From SNAP01 sp049671745 (GTDB lineage Bacteria; Bacteroidota; Bacteroidia; Bacteroidales; Marinifilaceae): a stretch of 64,000 nt of DNA. The notes beneath the pieces are model-generated. The model did not search any database, had not been told where the DNA came from, and saw nothing but the letters and a program-made list of their open reading frames with translations. The stretch covers positions 46,877-110,876 of the forward strand of contig JBATVL010000091.1 in the NCBI GenBank assembly GCA_049671745.1. Direction: 5' to 3'. Positions 34,430 to 43,078 of the stretch are shown here, piece after piece (positions within the stretch are counted from its first letter, which is position 1; each line of letters begins with the position of its first letter). The position numbers and the translations under genes were made by a program.

Positions 34430-35404
34430 CTATTGATCTACTTCTATACCTTTTTCTTCTAGGGTTTCCCAAGTGAATCCAACGACAGCAGCTTCTTTAA
34501 GATTCACATCTGTAATACATATGTTCTTACCTCTTACTTGTGCTGTATATATTTTAGAATTATGTACCTCAATTGGACCTTTTGTTAGATTATGGAAAGT
34601 AAGTAAATTAGAACCATCTCTTAAACATACTCTTAAGTGGAGAGTTGCTCCCTCTTTTAAGTCCTCTGTGTTTAGTATTATATGATGTTCAACATTTATA
34701 TCGTCAACGTAGTATTGATATAATGTTCCTTTTTCGTCAGAACCAACTTTGCCTATTATAGCTTCTACATACATATTTTTACCTGAAAAAGTTCTTTTAA
34801 CATCAAGTTTAATTACAGAATTCTTAACTTTCATAGGTATAAGGATGTGATTTATTTTATTACCAACTACTTCTTGAATAACTTCTCCTTCAAAACTTTT
34901 TACAACCTCAAATCCTTCAGCATATTTGTTGTTTAATATCAAAGATTCCCATTGAATTTCCCATCCTTCTTCTGATTTATATTGAATAGCTTGAGCAGTA
35001 AATGTATTAAATCCGAAATGTACTCCATAAAATTTCCAAGGTCCTATCTCAGTTCTAAATTTAGCCTCTGTGTATTTAGGGAATTTTGATTGGCTAGCTT
35101 GTATCATAATGTCATCTACCCCAGGTGGAAGTAATTCTTTCTTACTATCAGCTATATTGGGTTTGTTGATATTTGTTGTGTTTCCTATATTTGTGCTATT
35201 GTTAGTATTTCCATTTGTAGAAGAACCTCCTGTATTTGTGTTATTATTAGGAGTTTTTACTCCTTCAAATCCGAAGCTAGATGTATCAAATATAATACTG
35301 CCTGTCTTATTCTCAATCTTACTAACTACCACACTTTCTTTCTTTGTGCAAGATGAAAGTCCCAATATTGAAAGTGCTAATACAAAAATTAATAATCTAT
35401 TCAT
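34430..35404 (-). CDS. Lipoprotein, paralogue of the gene at 31979-32953
   Basis: 324 residues. SPII signal with lipobox GLSSC (Cys19). Same block order as its paralogue: TGSIIFDTSSFGFEG, VDDIMIQASQ, WKFYGVHFGFNTFTAQA, YAEGFEVVK and C-terminal NICITDVNLKE...GFTWETL. It differs by an Asn/Thr/Gly-rich linker at about 52-82, of a kind that spaces surface proteins from the membrane. First gene of the three-gene cluster, about 90 nt downstream of a TAnnTTTG element. Function unknown. Confidence 0.75.
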   Translation of the reverse strand: MNRLLIFVLALSILGLSSCTKKESVVVSKIENKTGSIIFDTSSFGFEGVKTPNNNTNTGGSSTNGNTNNSTNIGNTTNINKPNIADSKKELLPPGVDDIMIQASQSKFPKYTEAKFRTEIGPWKFYGVHFGFNTFTAQAIQYKSEEGWEIQWESLILNNKYAEGFEVVKSFEGEVIQEVVGNKINHILIPMKVKNSVIKLDVKRTFSGKNMYVEAIIGKVGSDEKGTLYQYYVDDINVEHHIILNTEDLKEGATLHLRVCLRDGSNLLTFHNLTKGPIEVHNSKIYTAQVRGKNICITDVNLKEAAVVGFTWETLEEKGIEVDQ

Positions 35405-35491
35405 AGTGATGCTGTATTTATCTCCTGGCTTTGGAGTGTGAATCTTTTACGTGTGTTTTTCTATATTAAGCATATTTAGCTATATATTAGT

Positions 35492-35499
35492 CAAACATA
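35492..35499 (-). promoter_or_regulatory. Promoter -7 element of the lipoprotein cluster
   Basis: TATGTTTG on the minus strand (TAnnTTTG), 88 nt before the ATG, implying a leader of about 80 nt. Confidence 0.5.
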
Positions 35500-35707
35500 A
35501 ATGTGGCATCAAAAATAGTTGATTAATGTTTACACACAAACTATTTCAGGTATTTAACGTCATAAAATTAATGGTTTGTCTTATATTTATAAATATAAAT
35601 AGCTTAAGTAGATATAAGTACAAAAATCCCATAAGCTTTTTAGAACGTCATTATTATGCTAAACAAATAGTCTTATTACAAATAGATGTTTGTTGTTTAA
35701 ATAAAAA

Positions 35708-35723
35708 TGTAACTTATGTTACA
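35708..35723. promoter_or_regulatory. 16-nt palindrome, possible CRP/FNR-family site
   Basis: TGTAACTTATGTTACA has perfect 6-bp arms around TTAT. The spacing (6-4-6) is like sites of CRP/FNR-type regulators. It lies just beyond the stop of the GT9 gene and about 210 nt upstream of the lipoprotein cluster promoter. Confidence 0.35.
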
Positions 35724-35744
35724 CTTATGTATTCCTTTTGAGGA

Positions 35745-36752
35745 TTATGTAGCTATATGAGAAGCTACTATTTTTGGAGTAATATCTATCATGCATTTTT
35801 GCCATATATTCTGTTTGCATTTTCCTCTACCATCTTTTGTGCATGGTCGGCAGTTTAAGTTCGATTCTAAAACTTTAACTGTTTTACCCGTTGGGTAACC
35901 AAAAGCTGTTGGTCCTATAATTGCTATAGCGTTAGTTCCAAATAAATCTGCTGCATGCATAAATCCAGTATCTGCAGAAATAAGCATCTTTGATTTACTA
36001 ACTATATAGCAAGATTCAAGTAGAGATGTTTGACCGGCTAAATTATTGACTCTGTCAGGTGCTGCTTCTGCAATCTTAGAACAAAAAGAATCATCTGGTC
36101 CAGCAAGTATAATGAATTTATATTCTGGTAATATTCTAATAAGTTCTTTCCAGTAATTAACAGGCCATCTTTTCATTTCCCAATTTGCTGAAGGAACAAT
36201 AGTTATTAATTTCTTATCGTCTAATAAACTAGTAAATTTCTTCTTGTATTCAGAAGGGAATTGCCAATCATTGTAATGGCATGTAGTATCGTTTAATGAC
36301 CACTTCTTTAAGGGATTTAAATAAGATTCTCTGCCTTTAAATGGTTTAGGAAATTTATTTATACCAAATTTAAAAAGAAGTACTCTTTTAAAGCGTTCTT
36401 TGCTTCTTAATATATATTCTGGTTTAACTCCTCGTATTCTTCTTAATAATGGTAAAAGATAGAATTTAATAATATTAGAACGTATATTAGAGTGAGCATC
36501 GTATATGAAGTCGAATTCTTCCTTCTTTAGTTCTTTAGCAGCACTTATAATACCTTTCAAGCCATCTTTTCTATCAAACCCCCATATCTTGCATATACGT
36601 TTATCCATGGCTAGAAAAGAAGACATATCCTTTCTTGCGAACCAATGAATTTCAGCATCAGGGTATTTATTCTTTATTACATCTACTACAGGCATACATT
36701 GTATAATGTCACCAATAGAACTAAGGCGTATGATAAGAAATTTCTTAGGCAT
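35745..36752 (-). CDS. Glycosyltransferase family 9 (heptosyltransferase-like)
   Basis: 335 residues from the ATG at 36752. The start MPKKFLIIRLSSIGDIIQCM and the C-terminal SADTGFMHAADLFGTNAIAIIGPT are hallmark GT9 segments, as is VPSANWEMKRWPVNYWKEL. It probably adds a heptose-like sugar to the LPS core at the inner membrane. The open frame extends another 71 codons upstream, but that part covers tRNA-Leu antisense, and a full promoter (36782-36812) lies between, so the short start is right. There is no close operon partner. Confidence 0.92.
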   Translation of the reverse strand: MPKKFLIIRLSSIGDIIQCMPVVDVIKNKYPDAEIHWFARKDMSSFLAMDKRICKIWGFDRKDGLKGIISAAKELKKEEFDFIYDAHSNIRSNIIKFYLLPLLRRIRGVKPEYILRSKERFKRVLLFKFGINKFPKPFKGRESYLNPLKKWSLNDTTCHYNDWQFPSEYKKKFTSLLDDKKLITIVPSANWEMKRWPVNYWKELIRILPEYKFIILAGPDDSFCSKIAEAAPDRVNNLAGQTSLLESCYIVSKSKMLISADTGFMHAADLFGTNAIAIIGPTAFGYPTGKTVKVLESNLNCRPCTKDGRGKCKQNIWQKCMIDITPKIVASHIAT

Positions 36753-36781
36753 GCTATTCTTTATTTTATTAATATATCCTT

Positions 36782-36812
36782 CAAAGCTAGAAACTGTATA
36801 GAAGATTTCCAA
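36782..36812 (-). promoter_or_regulatory. Promoter of the GT9 gene
   Basis: TAGCTTTG (36789-36782) with TTG 20 nt upstream (36812-36810) on the minus strand. The ATG is 30 nt downstream. This decides the start of the gene. Confidence 0.65.
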
Positions 36813-36871
36813 AGTATTTAGCTTTAAAAGCTTTTTTTGTACAAAACAGCTAGATTTATGGGGCTTTTTCT

Positions 36872-36901
36872 TTGTGTAATTAAGATATTTGCTTAGATTT
36901 G
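36872..36901 (+). promoter_or_regulatory. Promoter of tRNA-Leu(CAA)
   Basis: TTG (36872-36874), 19-nt spacing, TAGATTTG (36894-36901). The mature tRNA begins 13 nt later. Confidence 0.75.
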
Positions 36902-36913
36902 CACTGCTAATAA

Positions 36914-36995
36914 GCCCAAATGGCGGAATTGGTAGACGCGCTGGTCTCAAACACCAGTGAGGCAACTCGTGCCGGTTCGATCCCGGCTTTGGGTA
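36914..36995 (+). tRNA. tRNA-Leu, anticodon CAA
   Basis: 82 nt. Class II tRNA with acceptor GCCCAAA pairing with TTTGGGT (G-U at 1:72), anticodon stem CTGGT/ACCAG around loop CTCAAAC, a long variable arm, and T arm CCGG-GTTCGATC-CCGG. Anticodon CAA reads UUG. No CCA is encoded. Flanked by its own promoter and a strong terminator. Confidence 0.95.
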
Positions 36996-37009
36996 CTTTT
37001 AGAGTACAT

Positions 37010-37040
37010 AACCTCTTGTTTTTAACAAGAGGTTTTTTTT
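37010..37040 (+). terminator. Intrinsic terminator of tRNA-Leu(CAA)
   Basis: An 11-bp perfect stem AACCTCTTGTT / AACAAGAGGTT with a TTT loop, then TTTTTT. Confidence 0.9.
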
Positions 37041-37061
37041 ATGTCTTTTTTTTATAGATAC

Positions 37062-37097
37062 ACAAAAAAAGAAGCCATCCTAAAAGGATGGCTTCTT
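37062..37097 (-). terminator. Intrinsic terminator of the PpiD-like gene
   Basis: A 13-bp perfect stem (37069-37081 with 37085-37097), AAA loop, and a T-run following on the minus strand. Confidence 0.92.
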
Positions 37098-37116
37098 CAT
37101 CTAAAAATCTATTTTA

Positions 37117-39243
37117 CTAATAGAATTTATATCTTTTATCTTCAATATTTGCATGTTTTCTTAATGCACCCATTGCTTGATATTGTGTTCTATATCCTAA
37201 CATACCATTGATTCTTTGCTTCGTTTGAGCAATCGCCTCAGGAGTCGTAGCAGTTGTGTTTACATTGTTTACAACAAGAACATAAACTCCTTGATTACCT
37301 TCAATAGCTTTAGAAATTTGTCCTTTTGTAGACATTACAGCAGTAGCAATAAGTTTAGGCTCTATTCCAGCTCCAGGAACTTGGAAAGACTCAAAGCTAA
37401 TATCAGAAGCATCTTGTAAAGCTAAACCATTAGTTTGAGCAATAGCTAAGATGTTTTTATTAGTAGCAACTGCATTATTTAATTCTTTAGATAATAGTTC
37501 AGCTTTTTTTCTACGAATAAGCTCTCTTTTAATAGATGATACAACTTTATTAACTGGAGAGAACCCTTTTTCGTTAAGCTCAGTAAGAACTGCAATAACA
37601 TATGAGTTACCTAATTCATATATAGCTTTACCATCTTTATCAGTAACTAGACTGTTAATATCTTCAGAAGTGTAAACATCTTTAATAAGAGGTCTTGGCA
37701 TTTCTAATCCTGCAAGAGTCTTATCGTTCTTCTTGATGTTAGAACCAATACGTTTAGTATATTGTCCAGATTCAATTCCTTTGTCGAAAGTGTCTATATC
37801 TTTTACTGATTGAGCAAACTTAACTGCCTGTCCGTAAATTTTATTATATGTCTTCTGACTAGACTCAATATTTCTAGTAACAATAGCTAATTGAACTTTT
37901 CTAGTTTTCTTTGTTTGGTCTAAAACTTGAATTATATGTATTCCAAATTGAGTTGTAACCACTTTAACATCTTTCTTCTTAGCTGCAAAACAAACGTCAC
38001 TAAATGCAGGAACCATTTGTCTAGGGCCAAACCATCCAAGATCTCCACCATTAACAGAAGAAGACTTATCAGCAGAAAATTTCTTAGCTAAATCAGCGAA
38101 GTTTGCTCCATTGTTAATAAGTTTAGCAATACTATCTGCTTCTTTTTTGGCAGCAGGAAGGTTATTGTTTTTAGGTTGAATTAATATATGACGAGCTTTA
38201 ACAGAGTCTGGCATCATCTTTATATCGTTAACTTTACAAATATTGAATGTTCCGTTATTTTCGTAAGGTCCATAAATGCTATTAACATTAGCTTTATTAG
38301 CAAATTCGCTTAGTTCAGTATTTGCAATTTCTTTAGAAGAAAGGAATGCAGAAACAAACTTCACATCAGAGTTAAGGTCTACATATTCTTTATTGTTTTT
38401 AACAGTTGCAAATTCAGTAGCAATCTCGTTAATGTATTTTTTAGCCTCAGCTCTATCTTCTTCAGAAGGAACGATAGGAAAATTTACATAAGCGATACTT
38501 CTTGATTCATTTTGTTCGAAAAGATATTTGTGAGATTCATAATAATCATTAATCTCTTTATTAGAAACAGAAATAGAACTATCAGAGATAGAAGTGTATT
38601 TTTTAACAATATAACTAAAATCAACTTTCTTAGAAGAAGACTCAAGAATTTGTTTAGCTCTAGCATTAGTAACATATAATGATTTTTGAATTAATTCATT
38701 ATATTTTTCTTGTTGTCTAGCGGCTTTTATTTGTTGCTCTATATTTAACCAATATGTTTTTTGTGGAGTTCCGTCAGGAGCGTTGTTTAATTGCTTAAGA
38801 ATACCTAATATTCTTGTTTTATCAACATTGCCATTTTCGTCCTTAAATATCTGACGAATAATAGGAGAAATATTTTCACCTTGTACTAAATCGAATAATT
38901 CTTGAGAATCAACATCTAATCCTAAGGCTTCATATTCTTTATTCATCACAATCTCTTGAATAAGTTGTTGCCAAGTTTGCTCTCTTACTCTGTCCATTTG
39001 TTCAGAAGAAAGAGCAGACTTTCCACTCATCATTTGACTGATATTTTGATTGTGTTTTACTTTGTTTTGGAAGTCTTTTATAGAAATGGACTCCTTTGCT
39101 ATAATAGCTACTTCTGATTGTGACTCTTTAAACAAAGCACTACCTGATTTAATTGCATCACCTGCAATAAAAGCTAACAAGGCGCCTCCGATAATAAATG
39201 CGATAAGAACTCCTCTGTCCCTGATTTTTTGTAATGTTGCCAT
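37117..39243 (-). CDS. PpiD/SurA-like membrane-anchored peptidylprolyl isomerase
   Basis: 708 residues. One N-terminal membrane helix (about 12-29, VLIAFIIGGALLAFIAG) keeps it on the periplasmic side of the inner membrane. A SurA_N-type chaperone region follows, and a parvulin (PPIC) domain spans about 348-442 (VKARHILIQPK, GANFADLAKKFSAD, GGDLGWFG, TQFGIHIIQVLD). The remaining C-terminal part is helical. This is the PpiD arrangement, and its job is to help fold outer-membrane and secreted proteins. It is downstream of topA with a 101-nt gap and closed by a strong terminator. Confidence 0.92.
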   Translation of the reverse strand: MATLQKIRDRGVLIAFIIGGALLAFIAGDAIKSGSALFKESQSEVAIIAKESISIKDFQNKVKHNQNISQMMSGKSALSSEQMDRVREQTWQQLIQEIVMNKEYEALGLDVDSQELFDLVQGENISPIIRQIFKDENGNVDKTRILGILKQLNNAPDGTPQKTYWLNIEQQIKAARQQEKYNELIQKSLYVTNARAKQILESSSKKVDFSYIVKKYTSISDSSISVSNKEINDYYESHKYLFEQNESRSIAYVNFPIVPSEEDRAEAKKYINEIATEFATVKNNKEYVDLNSDVKFVSAFLSSKEIANTELSEFANKANVNSIYGPYENNGTFNICKVNDIKMMPDSVKARHILIQPKNNNLPAAKKEADSIAKLINNGANFADLAKKFSADKSSSVNGGDLGWFGPRQMVPAFSDVCFAAKKKDVKVVTTQFGIHIIQVLDQTKKTRKVQLAIVTRNIESSQKTYNKIYGQAVKFAQSVKDIDTFDKGIESGQYTKRIGSNIKKNDKTLAGLEMPRPLIKDVYTSEDINSLVTDKDGKAIYELGNSYVIAVLTELNEKGFSPVNKVVSSIKRELIRRKKAELLSKELNNAVATNKNILAIAQTNGLALQDASDISFESFQVPGAGIEPKLIATAVMSTKGQISKAIEGNQGVYVLVVNNVNTTATTPEAIAQTKQRINGMLGYRTQYQAMGALRKHANIEDKRYKFY

Positions 39244-39344
39244 TTTATGAATTATTGTTTAATGTTTTCTACTGATTAGGATACGAATATACGAAAAGCT
39301 GACAGTAATTGCAATACTGCCAGCTTAATTAAATTATATACGAT

Positions 39345-41807
39345 TTACTGTATATCAGATGTTTTATCCTTTTTGACAGTAGTTTTCTTACTTGCAGTTT
39401 TTTTAGTAGTAGTTTTTTTTGCTACAGTTTTCTTTGTTGTAGTTTTCTTTGTTGTTGCTTTTTTCTTAACTGGAGTTTTCTTTTCAGCAGTTTTTTTCTT
39501 AACAGCAGTTTTTTTGACTGGAGCTTTCTTAATAAGTTCAAGACATTCTTCATAAGTAAGATCTGCAGCAACAGTCTCCTTAGGAATTTTAATGTTTTGC
39601 TTATTAAAGCCTATATACGGCCCCCAACGCCCATTAAGAACCTGAACGGCCTCGTCTTGGTCAAAAGTCTTTATAATCTTATTCCTGTCTGCTTCTCGCT
39701 TGTTTTCTATAAGCACAATAGCTCTTTCAAGGTCTATAGTAGCCGGATCGTCCTCATCTTTCTTAATAGAAACGAATTTAGAGTTGTGTCTAACGTATGG
39801 TCCGAAACGTCCTATACCTATAGTAATCATCTTTTCTTCATAATCTCCCAATTGACGTGGGAACTTAAAAAGTTCAAGACATTCTTCAAGAGTAATAGTT
39901 TCTATACTCTGATCTTTCTTTAGACCTGCAAATATAGGAGCTTCCTCGTCTCCTTGGCTACCAATTTGTGCAATAGGTCCGAAACGTCCGATACGAACAA
40001 TAATTTTTCTACCTGATTTAGAATCTATACCAATTTCTCTCTCTCCAGACTGTCTTTCAGAGTTTTCAAGAGTCTCTTCAACTGTTTTATGGAAAGGAGC
40101 GTAAAATTTAGAAATACTATCTTGCCAAACAGAATCTCCAGAAGCAATAGTATCAAACATTTCCTCTGCCTGTGCAGTGAAATTATAATTCATAATATCT
40201 TGGAAGTACTCTTTTAAGAAATCAGTAACAACTAAGCCTATATCAGTAGGGAATAATTTCTTTTTCTCAGTACCTGTTATCTGAGTTTTTATCTCGTCTT
40301 GTAAATCAGTACCAATAAGAGTATAAACTTTATAATCTCTTTTTTTGCCATCTCTAGACTCTTTCTCAACATACCCTCTGTTCTGAACAGTAGTAATAGT
40401 TGGTGCATAAGTAGACGGACGGCCTATACCTAATTCTTCAAGTTTCTTAACAAGACTAGCTTCAGTATATCTAGGAGGATTATTGGTAAATTGCTGAGTA
40501 GCAGTAATTTCTTTAGCTTCAAGAATGTCTCCTTCATTTATAGGAGGAAGCAAGCCTGACTCATCACTATCTTGTTCATCATCGTTAGACTCAGTATAAA
40601 CATTCAAGAAACCGTCAAAAATAACTACTTCACCAGAAGCTTGGAATTTATTAACAGTTCCCCCTATAGCAATGCTAATTGTAGTTTTCTCAAGTTTAGC
40701 ATCAGCCATTTGAGACGCTATGGTTCTTTTCCAAATAAGGTCATAAAGTCTTTTCTCTTGATCAGATCCATCTACATTTTGTTTGTCCATGTATGTTGGT
40801 CTGATTGCCTCATGAGCCTCTTGAGCACCTTTAGTCTTATTGGTAAATTTTCTTGTTTTGCTATATTTCTCACCAAGATCTTCTATAATCGCTTTTTTAG
40901 CAGCATTCTCAGCTAAAGAAGATAGATTTACCGAGTCAGTTCTCATATAGGTAATATTACCAGCTTCGTATAGCCTTTGAGCTACAGTCATTGTTTGAGA
41001 AACTGAATATCCTAATTTACGTCCAGCCTCTTGTTGTAGAGTTGATGTAGTAAAGGGAGCAGCAGGTTTTCTAGTAAGAGGTTTTTTAACAATATCAGAA
41101 ACAGTGAATTTAGCTCCACTACATTGGTCAAGAAATGTACGAGTATCTTCTTCTGTTTTGAAACGCGAAGGTAACTCAGCCTTAAGAACAGATCTTTTTT
41201 TACCATCTTCAATAATAAAGTTAGCAACAGCTCTATAGTATTCTTCAGGATTAAAAATATTAATCTCTCTCTCTCTCTCGGCTATTAAACGTACAGCTAC
41301 TGACTGAACTCTACCGGCAGAAAGAGATGGTTTAATTTTCTTCCAAAGTACAGGAGATAATTCAAAACCTACTAATCTGTCAAGAATTCTTCTAGCTTGT
41401 TGTGCATTAACAAGGTTAATGTCAATCTCTCTAGGAGTTTTAATGGCGTTAGTAATAGCCTCTTTAGTGATTTCGTGAAAGACTATACGTCTTGTATTTT
41501 CTTCTTTTAGTTTCAGCTCTTCATATAAGTGCCAAGCAATAGCTTCTCCTTCTCGGTCTTCATCGGACGCTAACCAAACGATTTTCGCTTCTTTCGCTAG
41601 ATCTTTTAATTCTTTAACAATAGCTTTTTTGTCTGATGAGACTTTATAGGTAGGCTCGAAGTTGTTTTCTATATCTATTCCTAGATTTTTCTTTTCAAGA
41701 TCTCTGATATGTCCAAAACTGGACTTTACTACAAAACCTTCTCCAAGAAACTTCTCTATAGTCTTAGCCTTAGCAGGAGACTCGACGATGACTAGATTAT
41801 CTATCAT
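39345..41807 (-). CDS. topA: DNA topoisomerase I
   Basis: 820 residues. Type IA enzyme relaxing negative supercoils. The Toprim start VIVESPAKAKTIEKFLG and SDEDREGEAIAWHL (81-94) hold the metal-binding acids; the catalytic Tyr is Y287 in ITYMRTDSVNLS. Zinc-finger cysteines are absent. Instead there are three C-terminal repeats with the core GRFGP or GRWGP (GRFGPIAQIG, GRFGPYVRH, GRWGPYIGF). The last 60 residues are almost entirely Lys, Thr, Ala and Val in K-K-T/A units, a histone-H1-like tail likely to bind DNA nonspecifically. Own promoter at 41846-41877. Confidence 0.97.
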   Translation of the reverse strand: MIDNLVIVESPAKAKTIEKFLGEGFVVKSSFGHIRDLEKKNLGIDIENNFEPTYKVSSDKKAIVKELKDLAKEAKIVWLASDEDREGEAIAWHLYEELKLKEENTRRIVFHEITKEAITNAIKTPREIDINLVNAQQARRILDRLVGFELSPVLWKKIKPSLSAGRVQSVAVRLIAEREREINIFNPEEYYRAVANFIIEDGKKRSVLKAELPSRFKTEEDTRTFLDQCSGAKFTVSDIVKKPLTRKPAAPFTTSTLQQEAGRKLGYSVSQTMTVAQRLYEAGNITYMRTDSVNLSSLAENAAKKAIIEDLGEKYSKTRKFTNKTKGAQEAHEAIRPTYMDKQNVDGSDQEKRLYDLIWKRTIASQMADAKLEKTTISIAIGGTVNKFQASGEVVIFDGFLNVYTESNDDEQDSDESGLLPPINEGDILEAKEITATQQFTNNPPRYTEASLVKKLEELGIGRPSTYAPTITTVQNRGYVEKESRDGKKRDYKVYTLIGTDLQDEIKTQITGTEKKKLFPTDIGLVVTDFLKEYFQDIMNYNFTAQAEEMFDTIASGDSVWQDSISKFYAPFHKTVEETLENSERQSGEREIGIDSKSGRKIIVRIGRFGPIAQIGSQGDEEAPIFAGLKKDQSIETITLEECLELFKFPRQLGDYEEKMITIGIGRFGPYVRHNSKFVSIKKDEDDPATIDLERAIVLIENKREADRNKIIKTFDQDEAVQVLNGRWGPYIGFNKQNIKIPKETVAADLTYEECLELIKKAPVKKTAVKKKTAEKKTPVKKKATTKKTTTKKTVAKKTTTKKTASKKTTVKKDKTSDIQ

Positions 41808-41845
41808 ACCTATATATATTTAGGTTATATTACACAATTTTGCCA

Positions 41846-41877
41846 CAAAAGTACAATAATAAAAATGGGAAGTTCAA
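41846..41877 (-). promoter_or_regulatory. Promoter of topA
   Basis: TACTTTTG (41853-41846) with TTG 21 nt upstream (41877-41875) on the minus strand, about 40 nt before the ATG. Confidence 0.6.
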
Positions 41878-41948
41878 ATTTTTTCTCATGTTTTTGAATT
41901 TCCCGTTTTATAAAATTATTATGTGATGAAGCTTTAAGGTTTTGTTTA

Positions 41949-42557
41949 TTAGCGTTTTATGGCGAAAAAACGTCGGTAAAAAAGAATAATCATGAAGACT
42001 CCAATACTGATATATGAATCAGCAATATTAAATATTGGTCTAAAAAATATTACATGTTTATTATCCCAGAAAGGAAACCAATCTGGTAGAAATCCTTCAT
42101 ATAGAGGGAAGTATAACATATCCACTACTTTACCATGTAGCAGTGAGCTATATCCTCCCATCTCAGGTAAAAGGGTAGCAATTTGTCCCATACTATCATT
42201 GAATATTATTCCATAGAATAGACAATCTATAATATTACCCATAGCACCCGCAAAAATAAGGACGAATGAAATAATTACTCCTTTAGGAGCTTTTTCTTTA
42301 ATAAGAGTAGAAATATACCATCCAATACCGCAAACAGCTACAATTCTAAACAAAGTAAGAAAAATTTTACCTGTTTTTCCTCCTAGTTCCATGCCGAAAG
42401 CCATGCCGTTATTTTCTATAAAATGTATTCTAAACCAAGAACCTAAAACGTTAAACTCTTCTCCAAGAGTCATGTTTGTTTTGATATAGATTTTAACAAT
42501 TTGATCTAAGATTAGAAGTACTATGGCAAATAAAACTGCCTGGTATTTTTTGTGCAT
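41949..42557 (-). CDS. lspA: Lipoprotein signal peptidase (signal peptidase II)
   Basis: 202 residues. Cleaves signal peptides of diacylated prolipoproteins in the inner membrane, needed for the many lipoproteins seen here. Four membrane helices. The catalytic aspartates are D111 in GAMGNIID and D180 in FNIADSYIS. It is longer than the roughly 165-residue E. coli enzyme because of an insertion between about 117 and 172, before the last helix, as is usual in Bacteroidota. It begins 11 nt after the DksA-like gene, third in the order ileS, dksA-like, lspA. Confidence 0.95.
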   Translation of the reverse strand: MHKKYQAVLFAIVLLILDQIVKIYIKTNMTLGEEFNVLGSWFRIHFIENNGMAFGMELGGKTGKIFLTLFRIVAVCGIGWYISTLIKEKAPKGVIISFVLIFAGAMGNIIDCLFYGIIFNDSMGQIATLLPEMGGYSSLLHGKVVDMLYFPLYEGFLPDWFPFWDNKHVIFFRPIFNIADSYISIGVFMIILFYRRFFAIKR

Positions 42558-42568
42558 TTTTCTTTCTT

Positions 42569-42952
42569 TTATTCTTTTTGTTGCTCGTTCTTTGCATTAA
42601 TACTTAAAGTAGCATGAGGTACAGCTCTCAATCTTTCTTTCGAAATAAGTTTTCCTGTTTGTCTACATATTCCATAAGTCTTATGCTCAATTCGAACTAA
42701 AGCATTTTCAAGATGTGATATGAATTTGGCTTGTCTTTGAGCCAATCTACCAGCTTCTTCTTTCGATAAAATAGAAGCACCTTCTTCCAGAACTTTAAAT
42801 GTAGGAGAAGTATCTTCAATATCATTCCCATGAGAATTATTAGTAGATGCTTTAAGTATTTCGAAATCTTTCTTAGCCTTATTTAATTTTGCAATAATAA
42901 TCTCTTTAAATTCTTTTAACTCTTCTTCCGAGTATCTCGTTTTCTCTGTCAT
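42569..42952 (-). CDS. DksA/TraR-like protein lacking most zinc cysteines
   Basis: 127 residues from the ATG at 42952; a longer frame starts at 42991. A helical hairpin (about 8-85) is followed by the DksA-type tail YGICRQTGKLISKERLRAVPHATLSI. Of the four zinc cysteines of classical DksA only one remains, so the tail probably folds without zinc. DksA binds the RNA polymerase secondary channel with ppGpp; that role is inferred. The ileS to lspA position is a context I know from Bacteroidota. Confidence 0.85.
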   Translation of the reverse strand: MTEKTRYSEEELKEFKEIIIAKLNKAKKDFEILKASTNNSHGNDIEDTSPTFKVLEEGASILSKEEAGRLAQRQAKFISHLENALVRIEHKTYGICRQTGKLISKERLRAVPHATLSINAKNEQQKE

Positions 42953-43027
42953 ACTGTTTAAGTTTTGCCCTAAATTAGTGAAAAATATCATATTATGAAC
43001 GTAGAGAAAGAATAAAAGTTAAGAGTA

Positions 43028-43072
43028 AATAAAAAAAAAAAGTCCTTTGTATCGTATAATATACAAAGGACT
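43028..43072 (-). terminator. Intrinsic terminator of ileS
   Basis: A 12-bp perfect stem AGTCCTTTGTAT / ATACAAAGGACT (43041-43052 and 43061-43072), with ten T on the minus strand after it. It lies in the 126-nt gap before the DksA-like gene, so that gene needs readthrough or its own promoter. Confidence 0.9.
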
Positions 43073-43078
43073 AGTGTT

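Larger units (their letters stand above)
35405..35744. other. Intergenic region upstream of the lipoprotein cluster
   Basis: 340 nt. It contains the cluster promoter (35492-35499) and a small palindrome (35708-35723). A 71-codon plus-strand ORF (35526-35741) has no promoter, motif or neighbour support and I do not call it a gene. Confidence 0.6.

Noticed and set aside
35526..35741. 71-codon plus-strand ORF upstream of the lipoprotein cluster
   Set aside because: No promoter or recognisable protein features; it runs opposite to all neighbours.
36753..36965. N-terminal extension of the GT9 frame across tRNA-Leu
   Set aside because: The extra 71 codons are antisense to a well-formed tRNA, and a complete promoter lies between them and the true MPKKFLIIRL start.
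39360..39560. Open plus-strand frame opposite the 3' end of topA
   Set aside because: It is the antisense of the Lys/Thr/Ala tail and yields a Val/Phe repeat; a shadow of topA.
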